A stretch of DNA of 64,000 nt from Marinimicrobium sp038419845 (GTDB lineage Bacteria; Pseudomonadota; Gammaproteobacteria; Pseudomonadales; Cellvibrionaceae). The DNA lies in assembly GCF_038419845.1 (NCBI RefSeq), contig NZ_JBCAQT010000001.1, positions 310,001-374,000 on the forward strand. Direction: 5' to 3'. The notes below the pieces were generated by a model that saw only the letters and a list, made by a program, of their open reading frames with translations, did no database searches and was not told the DNA's origin. This document shows positions 33,070 through 41,128 of the stretch, one piece after another. Within the stretch, counting starts at the first letter, position 1; the number at the start of each line of letters is the position of its first letter. Both the position numbers and the translations under genes were made by a program.

Positions 33070-34205
33070 AGGCACCGCTCACTTACTGCAGCAATATTCA
33101 CCCGGGGGAGTCCTGGGCCCATGTGATGGAAAACCTCAACGGTCATCTGTTGGAGGTGAAAGATCGCCTGGCTCAGTCGGGCGCCATTCAACGCCCGTTC
33201 CCTCTGGGCTTGCGTATCGCCGGCCAGGCGGCCGCCGAGGTGGATGAGGGGGCCATCCGCGAGTTTCGCGACTGGTGCCGCGCGCACGACTGTTATCTGC
33301 TGACCATCAATGGCTTTCCCTACGGCGCTTTTCACGACCAGAGGGTCAAGGAGAAGGTCTATCTGCCCGACTGGCGCGAAGCCGAGCGGGTAGCCTATAC
33401 CCAGCGGTTGGGCGAGATTGCCACGCAGTTGCAGCCCGACGCGCAGGAGATTTCCATTTCCACGGTGCCGGTGGCGTTCAAGCAGGGCTTTGCCGAGCGC
33501 GACTGGCCGGCGGTATTAGACCATCTTCGCCAGGTGCTGGGTCACTTTGCCAATCTGTACCAGAGTACGGGGGTGAAGGTGGTGCTGGCGCTGGAGCCGG
33601 AACCGGGCTGTGTGCTGGAGACCATGGATGAGGTGGTGGCGTTTTTTGGCCGCCTGCGTCCGCAATTGAGTCTGCAGGAGAACGCACATCTGGGGTTATG
33701 CTTTGACTGTTGTCATCAGGCGGTGGAGTTTGAGGATCCGGCGGCCTGCCTGCAGCGCCTGGCGGAGGCGGAGATTCCGATTGCGAAGGTGCAGGTGTCC
33801 AGTGCATTGCGCGCTGAATCGCCGGGTGAAATCGAACGGTTGTTGAAGTTTGCCGAGCCTGTCTATCTGCATCAGTCGGTGGCCCGGGAGGCGTCGGGGG
33901 GTGCGTTGGAGCATTTTCCGGATTTGCCGGAGTTTTCGGCGGCGTTGGATGGGGGGCTGGAGGTCTCTGAGTGTCGCACGCATTTTCATGTGCCGATTTT
34001 TCAGGAGCATCTGGGTGATTGCGGGACGACGCAGGGGTTTTTGCGTGAGTTTTTGCCGTTGTTGGATCCGGCGGTTCCGCTTGAGGTGGAGACGTACAGT
34101 TTCGGGGTGTTGCCGGAGCATTTGCGCACGGATTCGGTGGGGGAGAGTATTTCCCGGGAATTGCGTTGGGTGGATGACCTGTTGAGCAAGGCAGGCACTT
34201 CGTAG
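33057..34205 (+). CDS. eboE: Metabolite traffic protein EboE (xylose-isomerase-like TIM barrel)
   Basis: 382-residue AP-endonuclease-2/xylose-isomerase-like barrel. TYCSNIHPGESW at the N-terminus, INGFPYGAFHDQRVKEKVYLP, ALEPEPGCVLE, LGLCFDCCHQAVEFE and THFHVPIF are characteristic of EboE. It begins inside eboD. Its 3' half (from about 33830) is strikingly poor in C on the coding strand (TTG, GTG, GCG and T-ending codons), unlike its 5' half. Role within the pathway unknown. Confidence 0.9.
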   Translation: MAAVKAPLTYCSNIHPGESWAHVMENLNGHLLEVKDRLAQSGAIQRPFPLGLRIAGQAAAEVDEGAIREFRDWCRAHDCYLLTINGFPYGAFHDQRVKEKVYLPDWREAERVAYTQRLGEIATQLQPDAQEISISTVPVAFKQGFAERDWPAVLDHLRQVLGHFANLYQSTGVKVVLALEPEPGCVLETMDEVVAFFGRLRPQLSLQENAHLGLCFDCCHQAVEFEDPAACLQRLAEAEIPIAKVQVSSALRAESPGEIERLLKFAEPVYLHQSVAREASGGALEHFPDLPEFSAALDGGLEVSECRTHFHVPIFQEHLGDCGTTQGFLREFLPLLDPAVPLEVETYSFGVLPEHLRTDSVGESISRELRWVDDLLSKAGTS

Positions 34206-34216
34206 GTCGGGAGGCC

Positions 34217-34311
34217 GACGGGGTAGACCGTTCTGAAAACGCGATGAATACGTCCCTGTAGCTCCGTCTCTTCGTCCCTGAAGAGACGGTTTCAGAACGG
34301 TCTCCCCCGTC
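34217..34311. repeat. Nested palindromic element I (eboE-eboF intergenic)
   Basis: Outer arms 34217-34238 and 34290-34311 match at 21 of 22 bases. Inside are a core (34240-34264) containing TACGTCCCTGTAG and a hairpin (34265-34288) with arms CGTCTCTTC/GAAGAGACG and loop GTCCCT. The core and the loop recur in element II, while the arms do not. Confidence 0.8.
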
Positions 34312-34390
34312 AGCCTCTGTGCCTGAGTCCCGCCTTTCACTTCGTCGCCGCCATCAAAATTACAAGAGTCACTTAAGCCAAGAGTCACTT

Positions 34391-35758
34391 ATGCATAGAA
34401 CCGTTGTTATCAATGTGGTGGGGCTGACCCGTTCGTTGTTGGGGGAGCACACGCCGAATTTGAATAAGTTGCTCGAGCAGAGTACGGATATTGAGCCGGT
34501 GACGCCGGCGGTGACCTGTTCGGCGCAGGCGACGTATTTGACCGGTAAGCCGCCACGTGAACATGGGATTGTAGGCAATGGTTGGTATTTCCGGGAGATG
34601 AATGAGGTCTGGCTCTGGCGTCAGAGCAATCAGCTGATTCAGTCGCCCAAGGTCTGGCATATGGCCCGGGAGCGGGATCCGGCGTTTACCTGCAGTAATA
34701 CTTTCTGGTGGTATGCGATGGCCACGGATGCGGATTATACGTTGACGCCGCGACCGCTTTATCTGGCCGATGGTCGCAAGATGCCGGACTGTTATACCTG
34801 CCCGCTGGAGTTGCGGGAGACGCTGTCGGAGAAGCTGGGGACTTTTCCGCTGTTTCATTTCTGGGGGCCGGCGACGACGATCAAGTCCAGTCAGTGGATT
34901 GCCGATGCGGCGAAGTATATTGAAGACACCCACAAGCCGAGTCTGCAGTTGGTGTATCTGCCGCATATGGATTACGTGTTGCAGCGCGAGGGCCCCGACG
35001 GCGATATTGGTGGGGACCTTGAGCAGATAGACGCGCTGGTGGGGGATCTGCTGGAGTACTTTCAGGCGCGCGACTGCCGGGTGATGGTGCTGTCCGAGTA
35101 TGGCATTCAGAATGTGCGCCGGGCGCTGCATCCCAACCGGATGCTGCGCGACGCCGGCCTCCTGTCGCTGAAAGTGGATCTGGGCAAGGAGTATCTGGAC
35201 TTCTTCAGCTGCCGCGCTTTTGCCGTGGCCGATCATCAGATCGCGCATATCTACATTCACAACCCCGAGGATATCCCGGCGGTCCGCAAGATCTTCGAGG
35301 GAGTGCCGGGCATTCACCGTGTCCTCGATAAAACCGAACAGGCGGACATCGGGCTGGATCACGAACGCAGCGGCGAGCTGGTTCTGCTGGCCGAACCGGA
35401 CACCTGGTTTACCTACTATTACTGGCAGGACGATGACCGCAAGCCGGACTATGCCCATACTGTAGAAATTCACAAAAAACCGGGCTACGATCCCTGTGAG
35501 CTGTTTCTGGACCCGAGACTGAAATTCCCCAAACTCAAAGTAATTCGCCGCCTGGCGCAGAAGAAACTCGGCTTCCGCTACATTCTGGATGTGATAGCGG
35601 TGGAACCGGATCTGGTCAAAGGCTCCCACGGCGTCAGCGACGGCTCCCCGGAATCCACTCCGATTCTGATGAGTACCGAACCGGCATTGTTACCCAAGAA
35701 CAAAGTGCCTGCCACGGATATTTGCGACCTGATGTTGAAGCACTTGTTTGACGAGTGA
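34391..35758 (+). CDS. eboF: Alkaline-phosphatase/nucleotide-pyrophosphatase-family protein EboF
   Basis: 455 residues from ATG 34391. Member of the alkaline phosphatase superfamily (type I phosphodiesterase/nucleotide pyrophosphatase group): N-terminal VVINVVGLTRSLLG, nucleophile region AVTCSAQATYLTGKPPREHG, IVGNGWYF, the metal-site HMDYVLQREGPD, and MVLSEYGIQ. C-terminal metal ligands include the His in GSHGVSD. No signal peptide is evident, so cytoplasmic unless exported otherwise. The 5' half shares the C-poor codon use of the eboE 3' end. Confidence 0.9.
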   Translation: MHRTVVINVVGLTRSLLGEHTPNLNKLLEQSTDIEPVTPAVTCSAQATYLTGKPPREHGIVGNGWYFREMNEVWLWRQSNQLIQSPKVWHMARERDPAFTCSNTFWWYAMATDADYTLTPRPLYLADGRKMPDCYTCPLELRETLSEKLGTFPLFHFWGPATTIKSSQWIADAAKYIEDTHKPSLQLVYLPHMDYVLQREGPDGDIGGDLEQIDALVGDLLEYFQARDCRVMVLSEYGIQNVRRALHPNRMLRDAGLLSLKVDLGKEYLDFFSCRAFAVADHQIAHIYIHNPEDIPAVRKIFEGVPGIHRVLDKTEQADIGLDHERSGELVLLAEPDTWFTYYYWQDDDRKPDYAHTVEIHKKPGYDPCELFLDPRLKFPKLKVIRRLAQKKLGFRYILDVIAVEPDLVKGSHGVSDGSPESTPILMSTEPALLPKNKVPATDICDLMLKHLFDE

Positions 35759-35790
35759 TAAAAACTGATGAAGTTTAATATGGCACCGAG

Positions 35791-35898
35791 CCGAGATTGG
35801 GTGAATGCTTGTGGGACCGTCTGCGGCCAGGGACGGCCGCAGACGAGCCTACAGGGAGGTACTCGTAGCGTGTCCCACAAGCATTCACCCAAGCTCGG
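35791..35898. repeat. Nested palindromic element II (eboF-eboC intergenic)
   Basis: Outer arms 35791-35817 and 35872-35898 match at 26 of 27 bases. On the minus strand the interior reads the same plan as element I: hairpin CGTCTGCGGCC/GGCCGCAGACG around GTCCCT, and a core with GTACCTCCCTGTAG. It is inserted in the opposite orientation to element I. Arms unrelated to element I. Confidence 0.8.
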
Positions 35899-35942
35899 CG
35901 TCCAAGCTTACATGCTCCCTTGATTTCGGACTCATACACGTT

Positions 35943-36653
35943 ATGCCTTCTGTAAAAACTCTGCTTACCCTCTGTCGTGTCAGCAACCTCCCCACCGTCT
36001 GGATGAACATCCTCACCACGGCCGTGATTGTCAGCGCCGTAACCGGAGAGAGCCATACCATCGGATTTGTGCTGCTGGCGATCTCCTGCTTCTACGCCGG
36101 AGGCATGAGCCTCAATGACTACTGCGATCGTCATTGGGATGCCGAGCGCCAGCCCTACCGGCCCATACCCTCTGGGCGGATCAGTGCCCGCCGGGTACTG
36201 ACCATTAGCCTCGGCCTGTTCGCCGCCGGTTTTGTCTTCCTGTTGTTCGCGCCCAGCCCCATGGGCCCGCTAGCGGCTCTGGTGCTCGTCGCGATCATCG
36301 GTTTGTACGACTGGCTACACAAAAAGCATTGGGCCACTGTTTTTCTGATGGCACTGACGCGGCTGGGGGTTTACGCAGTCGCGGCGGCGGCGCTGGTGGG
36401 CGAAGTGCCACTGCTGGTGTGGTTAGCCGGCGGTATACAGATGGTGTACACCCTGCTGGTGACGGTGGTGGCGCGCTGGGAGAACAGCCAGCCCGGGGAT
36501 CTCAACTTTCCGCTCATTCCCTGGATGATCGCCGGCATGGGCATTGTCGACGGGCTCTTTCTGGCGGTTCTGGTGCATCCGGTCTGGTTGCTGATCGGAC
36601 TGCTGGCGACCGGCCTGACGCGGTTGAGCCAGCGCTATGTGCGGGGCGATTGA
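35943..36653 (+). CDS. eboC: UbiA-family prenyltransferase-like protein EboC
   Basis: 236 residues from ATG 35943, with about eight membrane helices. The first Asp-rich UbiA motif is present: NDYCDRHWDAERQPYRPIPSG; a second Asp-containing loop is LYDWLHKK. UbiA proteins attach polyprenyl groups to small molecules in the inner membrane. In ebo clusters this member is proposed to act on the transported precursor. It is the last gene of the cluster and is separated from eboF by the nested palindrome. Confidence 0.9.
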   Translation: MPSVKTLLTLCRVSNLPTVWMNILTTAVIVSAVTGESHTIGFVLLAISCFYAGGMSLNDYCDRHWDAERQPYRPIPSGRISARRVLTISLGLFAAGFVFLLFAPSPMGPLAALVLVAIIGLYDWLHKKHWATVFLMALTRLGVYAVAAAALVGEVPLLVWLAGGIQMVYTLLVTVVARWENSQPGDLNFPLIPWMIAGMGIVDGLFLAVLVHPVWLLIGLLATGLTRLSQRYVRGD

Positions 36654-36662
36654 TCGCCCCGC
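36643..36662 (+). terminator. Hairpin overlapping the eboC stop codon
   Basis: CGGGGCGA/TCGCCCCG with loop TTGA, containing the TGA stop of eboC (36651-36653). A short pyrimidine run follows. Plausible terminator between convergent eboC and sppA. Confidence 0.5.
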
Positions 36663-36698
36663 TTTCACGCGTTCATTGGTGAGCCCGGCATCAGCCGC

Positions 36699-38573
36699 TT
36701 AAGGCGCAATGCACTCCAGGCAACGGGCATAGACAGCGCGGTTGTCGTCCATCTCGGCCAGGGCCCGGAACGGCGCCAGCAGGGGCGACAGCTGCCGTTT
36801 GATGTCGGCGGAGAGCCAGTGTTGCGTGGTGTTCTTCGGAATCAGTGCGCTGGCCTGTCCCTCGCTGATCTGCTTCATCAGCACCTCAACGGGCGACAGA
36901 GGGCGGGTGATGACCTTGACCTCATATTCGTCCAGCTCGGCATGGCCGGCAGCCGCCGCCAGGGTTTCCCGCAGGCTGCCCAGCCGGTCGACCAGTCCCA
37001 GCTCCTGAGCGGTGGCACCGGTCCAGACCCGGCCCTGGGCGATCTGGTCAACCGCCTCCGGCGTCATGCCCCGGGCCTCGGCCACCAGATTGAGAAACTG
37101 ACTGTAAATGTTGTTGACCGTCTGCTGGATGATACGGCTCGCCTGGGAGCTCAGCTCCCGGTCCAGACGCATGGACCCGGCCAGGGGAGTGGTGCCCACC
37201 CCGTCCACATTGATACCCAGCTTGTCGAGACTGTCCTCAAATGTGGGGATGGCGCCAAACACGCCGATGGAGCCGGTCAGGGTGGTGGGGGTGGCCCAGA
37301 TTTCATCGGCGCCGGCGGCCATCCAGTAGCCACCCGAGGCGGCCATGCTGCCCATTGAAATCAGCACGGGCATGCCCTCGGCGCGCAGCGCGGCCAGCTC
37401 GGAGCGGATCACTTCCGAGGCGTAGGCGCTGCCACCGCCGCTGTCGATGCGCACCACCAGCGCCTTGATGGAAGGATCGTCCCGTACCTGTTGTATGCGC
37501 TGCAGGAAAGTGTCGCTGCCGATACTGCCCTCCGGTTGTTCGCCGTCGCTGATGGTGCCGGTGGCGAGCACCAGGCCGACTTTGCCATCGGCTTCCGATG
37601 GGTCCAGGCGGCGGGTATCGGCCAGATAGACGTCGTAATCCACGCCGTTGTAGTAGTCGCCCTCGGAGCTGTAGCCGAAACGCTCGGTGAGGGTGTTGTG
37701 TCGCTCCCGGTAGCTGAGAACCTCATCGACCAGCCCCGCTTCCCGGGCCAGCTGGGCGCCGCTACCGCCGGCCTCGATCAGGCGTTGATCGAGGTTGTCG
37801 ATATAGCTGTTGATGGCGCCGGTGGGCAGCTGGCGTGAGGCTTCCACGCGGCTGGTATAGACGCCCCACAGCTGGTTGAGCCACTCACTGTTGTGTTCGC
37901 GCGAGGCGGGGGACATGTCGTTGCGGGTGTAGGGCTCGACAAAGTCCTTGTATTGGCCGACACGGAAGACGTGAAAGTTGATGGCCAGCTTGTCCAGGGC
38001 GTCCTTGAAGTAGGTGCGGTAGCTGGAGTAGCCGGTCAACAAGACCGATCCCATCGGGTCCAGATACACATCGTTGGCGTAGCTGGCCAGGTAATACTGG
38101 TCCTGGGTGTAGAGGTCACTGAGGGCCACTACAGGCTTGCCGCTGTCCTTGAAGCGGGTCAGAGCCGCGCCCACTTCTTCGAGCTTGCTGATGCCGCCGC
38201 CCATGAAGTCGCTCAGCTCCAGCACCAGGGCCGTCACCCGGGGGTCTTCGCGGCCTTCATCGATGGCCTTGATCAGATCGCGGGTGGGGATTTCCAGATC
38301 ATTGGCTTCACCGCCGCCCAGAATGAAGCTGATCGGGTCGACATAGCTCTCCTCATCCACCAGATAGCCGTTCGGGGCCAGGCGCAACGCGAATTCATCA
38401 GGCAGCGAGACCGGTTGTTGAGGCATCAGAGCCACAATGACGACCACGAGCAGAACCAGGAAAATCAGATTGGTGAGGGTCACGCGAAACCAGCTGATGG
38501 CGCGGCCCAGAAAACCGAAAAGTCGGCGGATGACGCCGGGTCGGCGGGGGGTGGAGTCGTGTTCGTTAAACAT
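36699..38573 (-). CDS. sppA: Signal peptide peptidase SppA, 67K type
   Basis: Inner-membrane serine protease degrading cleaved signal peptides; 624 residues (E. coli 618). One N-terminal transmembrane helix (about 20-50) with two ClpP-like SppA domains. The Ser/Lys dyad is visible: Lys in VGQYKDFVEPY (N-terminal half) and Ser in GSMAASGGYW (C-terminal half). Other conserved stretches are VVRIDSGGGSAYASE and TGSIGVFG. Monocistronic and convergent with the ebo cluster. Confidence 0.95.
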   Translation of the reverse strand: MFNEHDSTPRRPGVIRRLFGFLGRAISWFRVTLTNLIFLVLLVVVIVALMPQQPVSLPDEFALRLAPNGYLVDEESYVDPISFILGGGEANDLEIPTRDLIKAIDEGREDPRVTALVLELSDFMGGGISKLEEVGAALTRFKDSGKPVVALSDLYTQDQYYLASYANDVYLDPMGSVLLTGYSSYRTYFKDALDKLAINFHVFRVGQYKDFVEPYTRNDMSPASREHNSEWLNQLWGVYTSRVEASRQLPTGAINSYIDNLDQRLIEAGGSGAQLAREAGLVDEVLSYRERHNTLTERFGYSSEGDYYNGVDYDVYLADTRRLDPSEADGKVGLVLATGTISDGEQPEGSIGSDTFLQRIQQVRDDPSIKALVVRIDSGGGSAYASEVIRSELAALRAEGMPVLISMGSMAASGGYWMAAGADEIWATPTTLTGSIGVFGAIPTFEDSLDKLGINVDGVGTTPLAGSMRLDRELSSQASRIIQQTVNNIYSQFLNLVAEARGMTPEAVDQIAQGRVWTGATAQELGLVDRLGSLRETLAAAAGHAELDEYEVKVITRPLSPVEVLMKQISEGQASALIPKNTTQHWLSADIKRQLSPLLAPFRALAEMDDNRAVYARCLECIAP

Positions 38574-38657
38574 GGGAGGTCCTGTCTATAATCCTGTCAA
38601 AGTAGGGTGCTATCAATGCGATGCCCAATGCCTGTCATTTCGGTCAGCCCGATCGAT

Positions 38658-39068
38658 TCACTCGGTGGACCGGTGTTCCCACAAAAACCATTCCTGGCGC
38701 CAGCGGCTGGCCATCATGGCGCTGATAAACAGCGTCACGCTAAGCACGACCACGACGCCGTCTCGCCAGTAGGCCAGCGGTGAGATCAGGTTGGTAACCG
38801 ACCAGGTGAAATAGATCAACACCACAAAGCATATCCAACTGTATGTACGATGATAACCCCGCCACAGACCAGGAACAAAGATCACCAGTGGCAGAACCTG
38901 CACCAGCCAGAGCTTCCAGCTCTGCTCGGGGGTGATCAACGCCAGCAGGGTGAACAGCAATAACAGCCCCGCATAGCTCCCGAGCACAAGTGTCCGGGCG
39001 ATGACCAGCTTGCGGCGTATCTGTTCGGCCTGCTCGGCCGAGGTGGGGGCTTCAGGCTTCATCGCCAT
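38658..39068 (-). CDS. DUF2069 membrane protein
   Basis: 136-residue protein with four predicted membrane helices (LVLGSYAGLLLLFTLLALI, WLVQVLPLVIFVPGLW, WICFVVLIYFTWSV, and VVVVLSVTLFISAMMA), matching the DUF2069 pattern. Function unknown. It overlaps the wrbA 3' end by 17 bp, and this wrbA-DUF2069 pairing is common in gammaproteobacteria. Confidence 0.85.
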   Translation of the reverse strand: MAMKPEAPTSAEQAEQIRRKLVIARTLVLGSYAGLLLLFTLLALITPEQSWKLWLVQVLPLVIFVPGLWRGYHRTYSWICFVVLIYFTWSVTNLISPLAYWRDGVVVVLSVTLFISAMMASRWRQEWFLWEHRSTE

Positions 39069-39663
39069 GATCAGGGGCTCCTTGTCGGGCCAGCCGGGCC
39101 ACGCGGTGGCCGATGCTCTGGCACAGGGTGATTTCGTGTTCGCTCAGTTCGGCGGGCTGGTCGCCGGCCGCCAGGTGCGACGGACCGTAGGGGGTACCGC
39201 CGGTACGGGTATGGGTCAGTGCCGGCTCGCTGTAGGGCTGCCCGACAATGAGCATCCCCTGGTGCAGCAGCGGCAGCATCATCGACAGCAGGGTGCTCTC
39301 CTGGCCGCCGTGCAGGCTGGAGGTGGAGGTGAACACCGCCGCCGGTTTGTCGATCAGATCGCCATTCACCCAGATCCCGCCGGTGGTGTCGAGAAAGTAC
39401 TTCAGCGGCGCCGCCATATTGCCAAAACGGGTGGGGCTGCCCAGAATCAGGCCGGCACAGCCGCGCAGATCATCCAGGGTGGCATAGGGCGCGCCGCTGT
39501 CGGGCACCGCCGGTTCGCTCGCCTCGGTGTTGGGGGAGACCGGGGGAACGGTGCGCAGGCGCGCTTCCATTGTCCCGGTTTTGCGCACCCCACGGGCGAT
39601 CTGCTGCGCCATTTCCCGGGTCGCACCATAGCGGCTGTAGTAGAGTATCAGGATGTAGGGCAT
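39052..39663 (-). CDS. wrbA: NAD(P)H:quinone oxidoreductase WrbA
   Basis: Flavodoxin-like FMN enzyme (203 residues) that reduces quinones by two electrons. FMN-binding segments YYSRYGATREMAQQIARG (about 8-25) and LGSPTRFGNMAAP (about 75-87), and the FTSTSSLHGGQESTL stretch, are diagnostic. No signal peptide. Upstream gene of a two-gene unit with DUF2069. Confidence 0.95.
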   Translation of the reverse strand: MPYILILYYSRYGATREMAQQIARGVRKTGTMEARLRTVPPVSPNTEASEPAVPDSGAPYATLDDLRGCAGLILGSPTRFGNMAAPLKYFLDTTGGIWVNGDLIDKPAAVFTSTSSLHGGQESTLLSMMLPLLHQGMLIVGQPYSEPALTHTRTGGTPYGPSHLAAGDQPAELSEHEITLCQSIGHRVARLARQGAPDHGDEA

Positions 39664-39833
39664 GGACGGTCGGGGCTCCTGTGTTATTCGCGGCGGGCTC
39701 TGCCGTGAGCGTAAAGGCCGGATTCTACAGCAAACCCGGGGGCTTTTCCGCTATCGATGCTCGCAGCCGCCGGTACCGGCTGTGCTAAAGTGTGACTCTC
39801 AATCGGCGGTTACAATACAGGATATCGTCCCCT

Positions 39834-41123
39834 ATGCAGGATTTGTTTAACGCTGACAATTTGCAGCACTACCGGCGCCGCATCCAGCAATTCTTTGAGT
39901 TGATGCTCCATCAGCTCAAAATGACCGACTGCCTGAAGAGCGCCGCGCAACTGACCTATGTGACACTGTTTGCACTGGTCCCGCTGATGACCGTCACCTA
40001 CTCCATGTTCTCCGCCATTCCCGCCTTCCAGGGGTTGGGGGAAGATGTGCAGTCGATGATTTTTGCCAACATGGTGCCGGAAACCGGGCAGGAGTTGCTG
40101 GGGCATCTGCAGGAGTTTTCACAGCAGGCGCGGCGCTTGACGATTGTCGGCGTGGCATTTCTGGTGGCCTCGGCCTACTTCATGCTCGCCAACATCGAAA
40201 AGAACTTCAACGCGGTCTGGGGCATTGTCCAGGGCCGTCGGGGGATCTCCAAGTTTCTGCTCTATTGGGCCGTGTTGAGCCTGGGGCCTCTGCTGTTGGG
40301 CGCGGGCCTCGCCATGAGCACCTACCTTGCCTCTCTGCGGTTGTTCATGGATGGCTACGAGGCTCTGGGGCTGATCACCTGGATTTTCGGATTCACTCCC
40401 TGGCTGCTGACCACCGCCACCTTTACCCTGCTGTTCGCCGCCGTCCCGAACTGTCGGGTTCCGCTGCGGCATGCGCTGATTGGCGGTGTGGTCACCGCCC
40501 TGGTGTTTGAACTGTTGAAAGCGGTCTTTGGTGTGATTGTGGCCAACTCCTCGCTCTCTTCAATCTACGGTGCTTTTGCCATTGTGCCCCTGTTCCTGCT
40601 CTGGGTGAATCTGACCTGGGTGGTGATTCTGGCCGGAGCGGTGCTGGTGCATACCATCGGGATGTACCAGATCACCCTGCGCGATCGGGGCTACCCCGAT
40701 CTGGTGGCGGCACTGGTCGTGCTCTGGCACTTCTACCGCCGAAGCTCAGAGGGGCGCGGCATGGATGACAGCGAAGTGTTGCAGTTGGGGCTGTCGTCGG
40801 ATCAGTGGCGGCGCGTGCGCGAAGCCCTGCAGCGGGCTCACTGGATTGTGGTGACCAATCAGGGGGATTTTGTTCTTTGCCGGGACCTGCACAAGGAAAA
40901 AGTGGGGCAGCTGGTATCGCTGCTGGATCTGCCCACCCTGGTGCCGACCGGGAGCGACGGACTGCAGAAGCTGCCCTGGTACCCGAGCTTTGCCCAGCGT
41001 CTGGAGGCGATTGATCAGTACGCCGAGGAACAACTGGATATCACTCTGGCGGAAGTGTTTGACTCCACCTCCGAGGAAACCGGCGAAGCCGCTTCGTCTA
41101 CTGCAAAACGAGCGACCGGGTAA
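39834..41123 (+). CDS. YihY/BrkB-family membrane protein
   Basis: 429 residues from ATG 39834. N-terminal ~300 residues carry six membrane helices of the YihY/BrkB family (AAQLTYVTLFALVPLMTV, NFNAVWGIVQGRRGISKF, LLKAVFGVIVANSSLSSIYGA, IVPLFLLWVNLTWVVILAGA in pieces). The C-terminal 130 residues are a soluble domain (winged-helix-like). The family is often mislabelled ribonuclease BN. Its role in the envelope is uncertain. Followed 5 bp later by avtA. Confidence 0.88.
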   Translation: MQDLFNADNLQHYRRRIQQFFELMLHQLKMTDCLKSAAQLTYVTLFALVPLMTVTYSMFSAIPAFQGLGEDVQSMIFANMVPETGQELLGHLQEFSQQARRLTIVGVAFLVASAYFMLANIEKNFNAVWGIVQGRRGISKFLLYWAVLSLGPLLLGAGLAMSTYLASLRLFMDGYEALGLITWIFGFTPWLLTTATFTLLFAAVPNCRVPLRHALIGGVVTALVFELLKAVFGVIVANSSLSSIYGAFAIVPLFLLWVNLTWVVILAGAVLVHTIGMYQITLRDRGYPDLVAALVVLWHFYRRSSEGRGMDDSEVLQLGLSSDQWRRVREALQRAHWIVVTNQGDFVLCRDLHKEKVGQLVSLLDLPTLVPTGSDGLQKLPWYPSFAQRLEAIDQYAEEQLDITLAEVFDSTSEETGEAASSTAKRATG

Positions 41124-41128
41124 CGCCT

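Noticed and set aside
39834..41123. Ribonuclease BN annotation for the BrkB-family gene
   Set aside because: That name was applied historically in error to YihY proteins; the sequence is a polytopic membrane protein without nuclease motifs.
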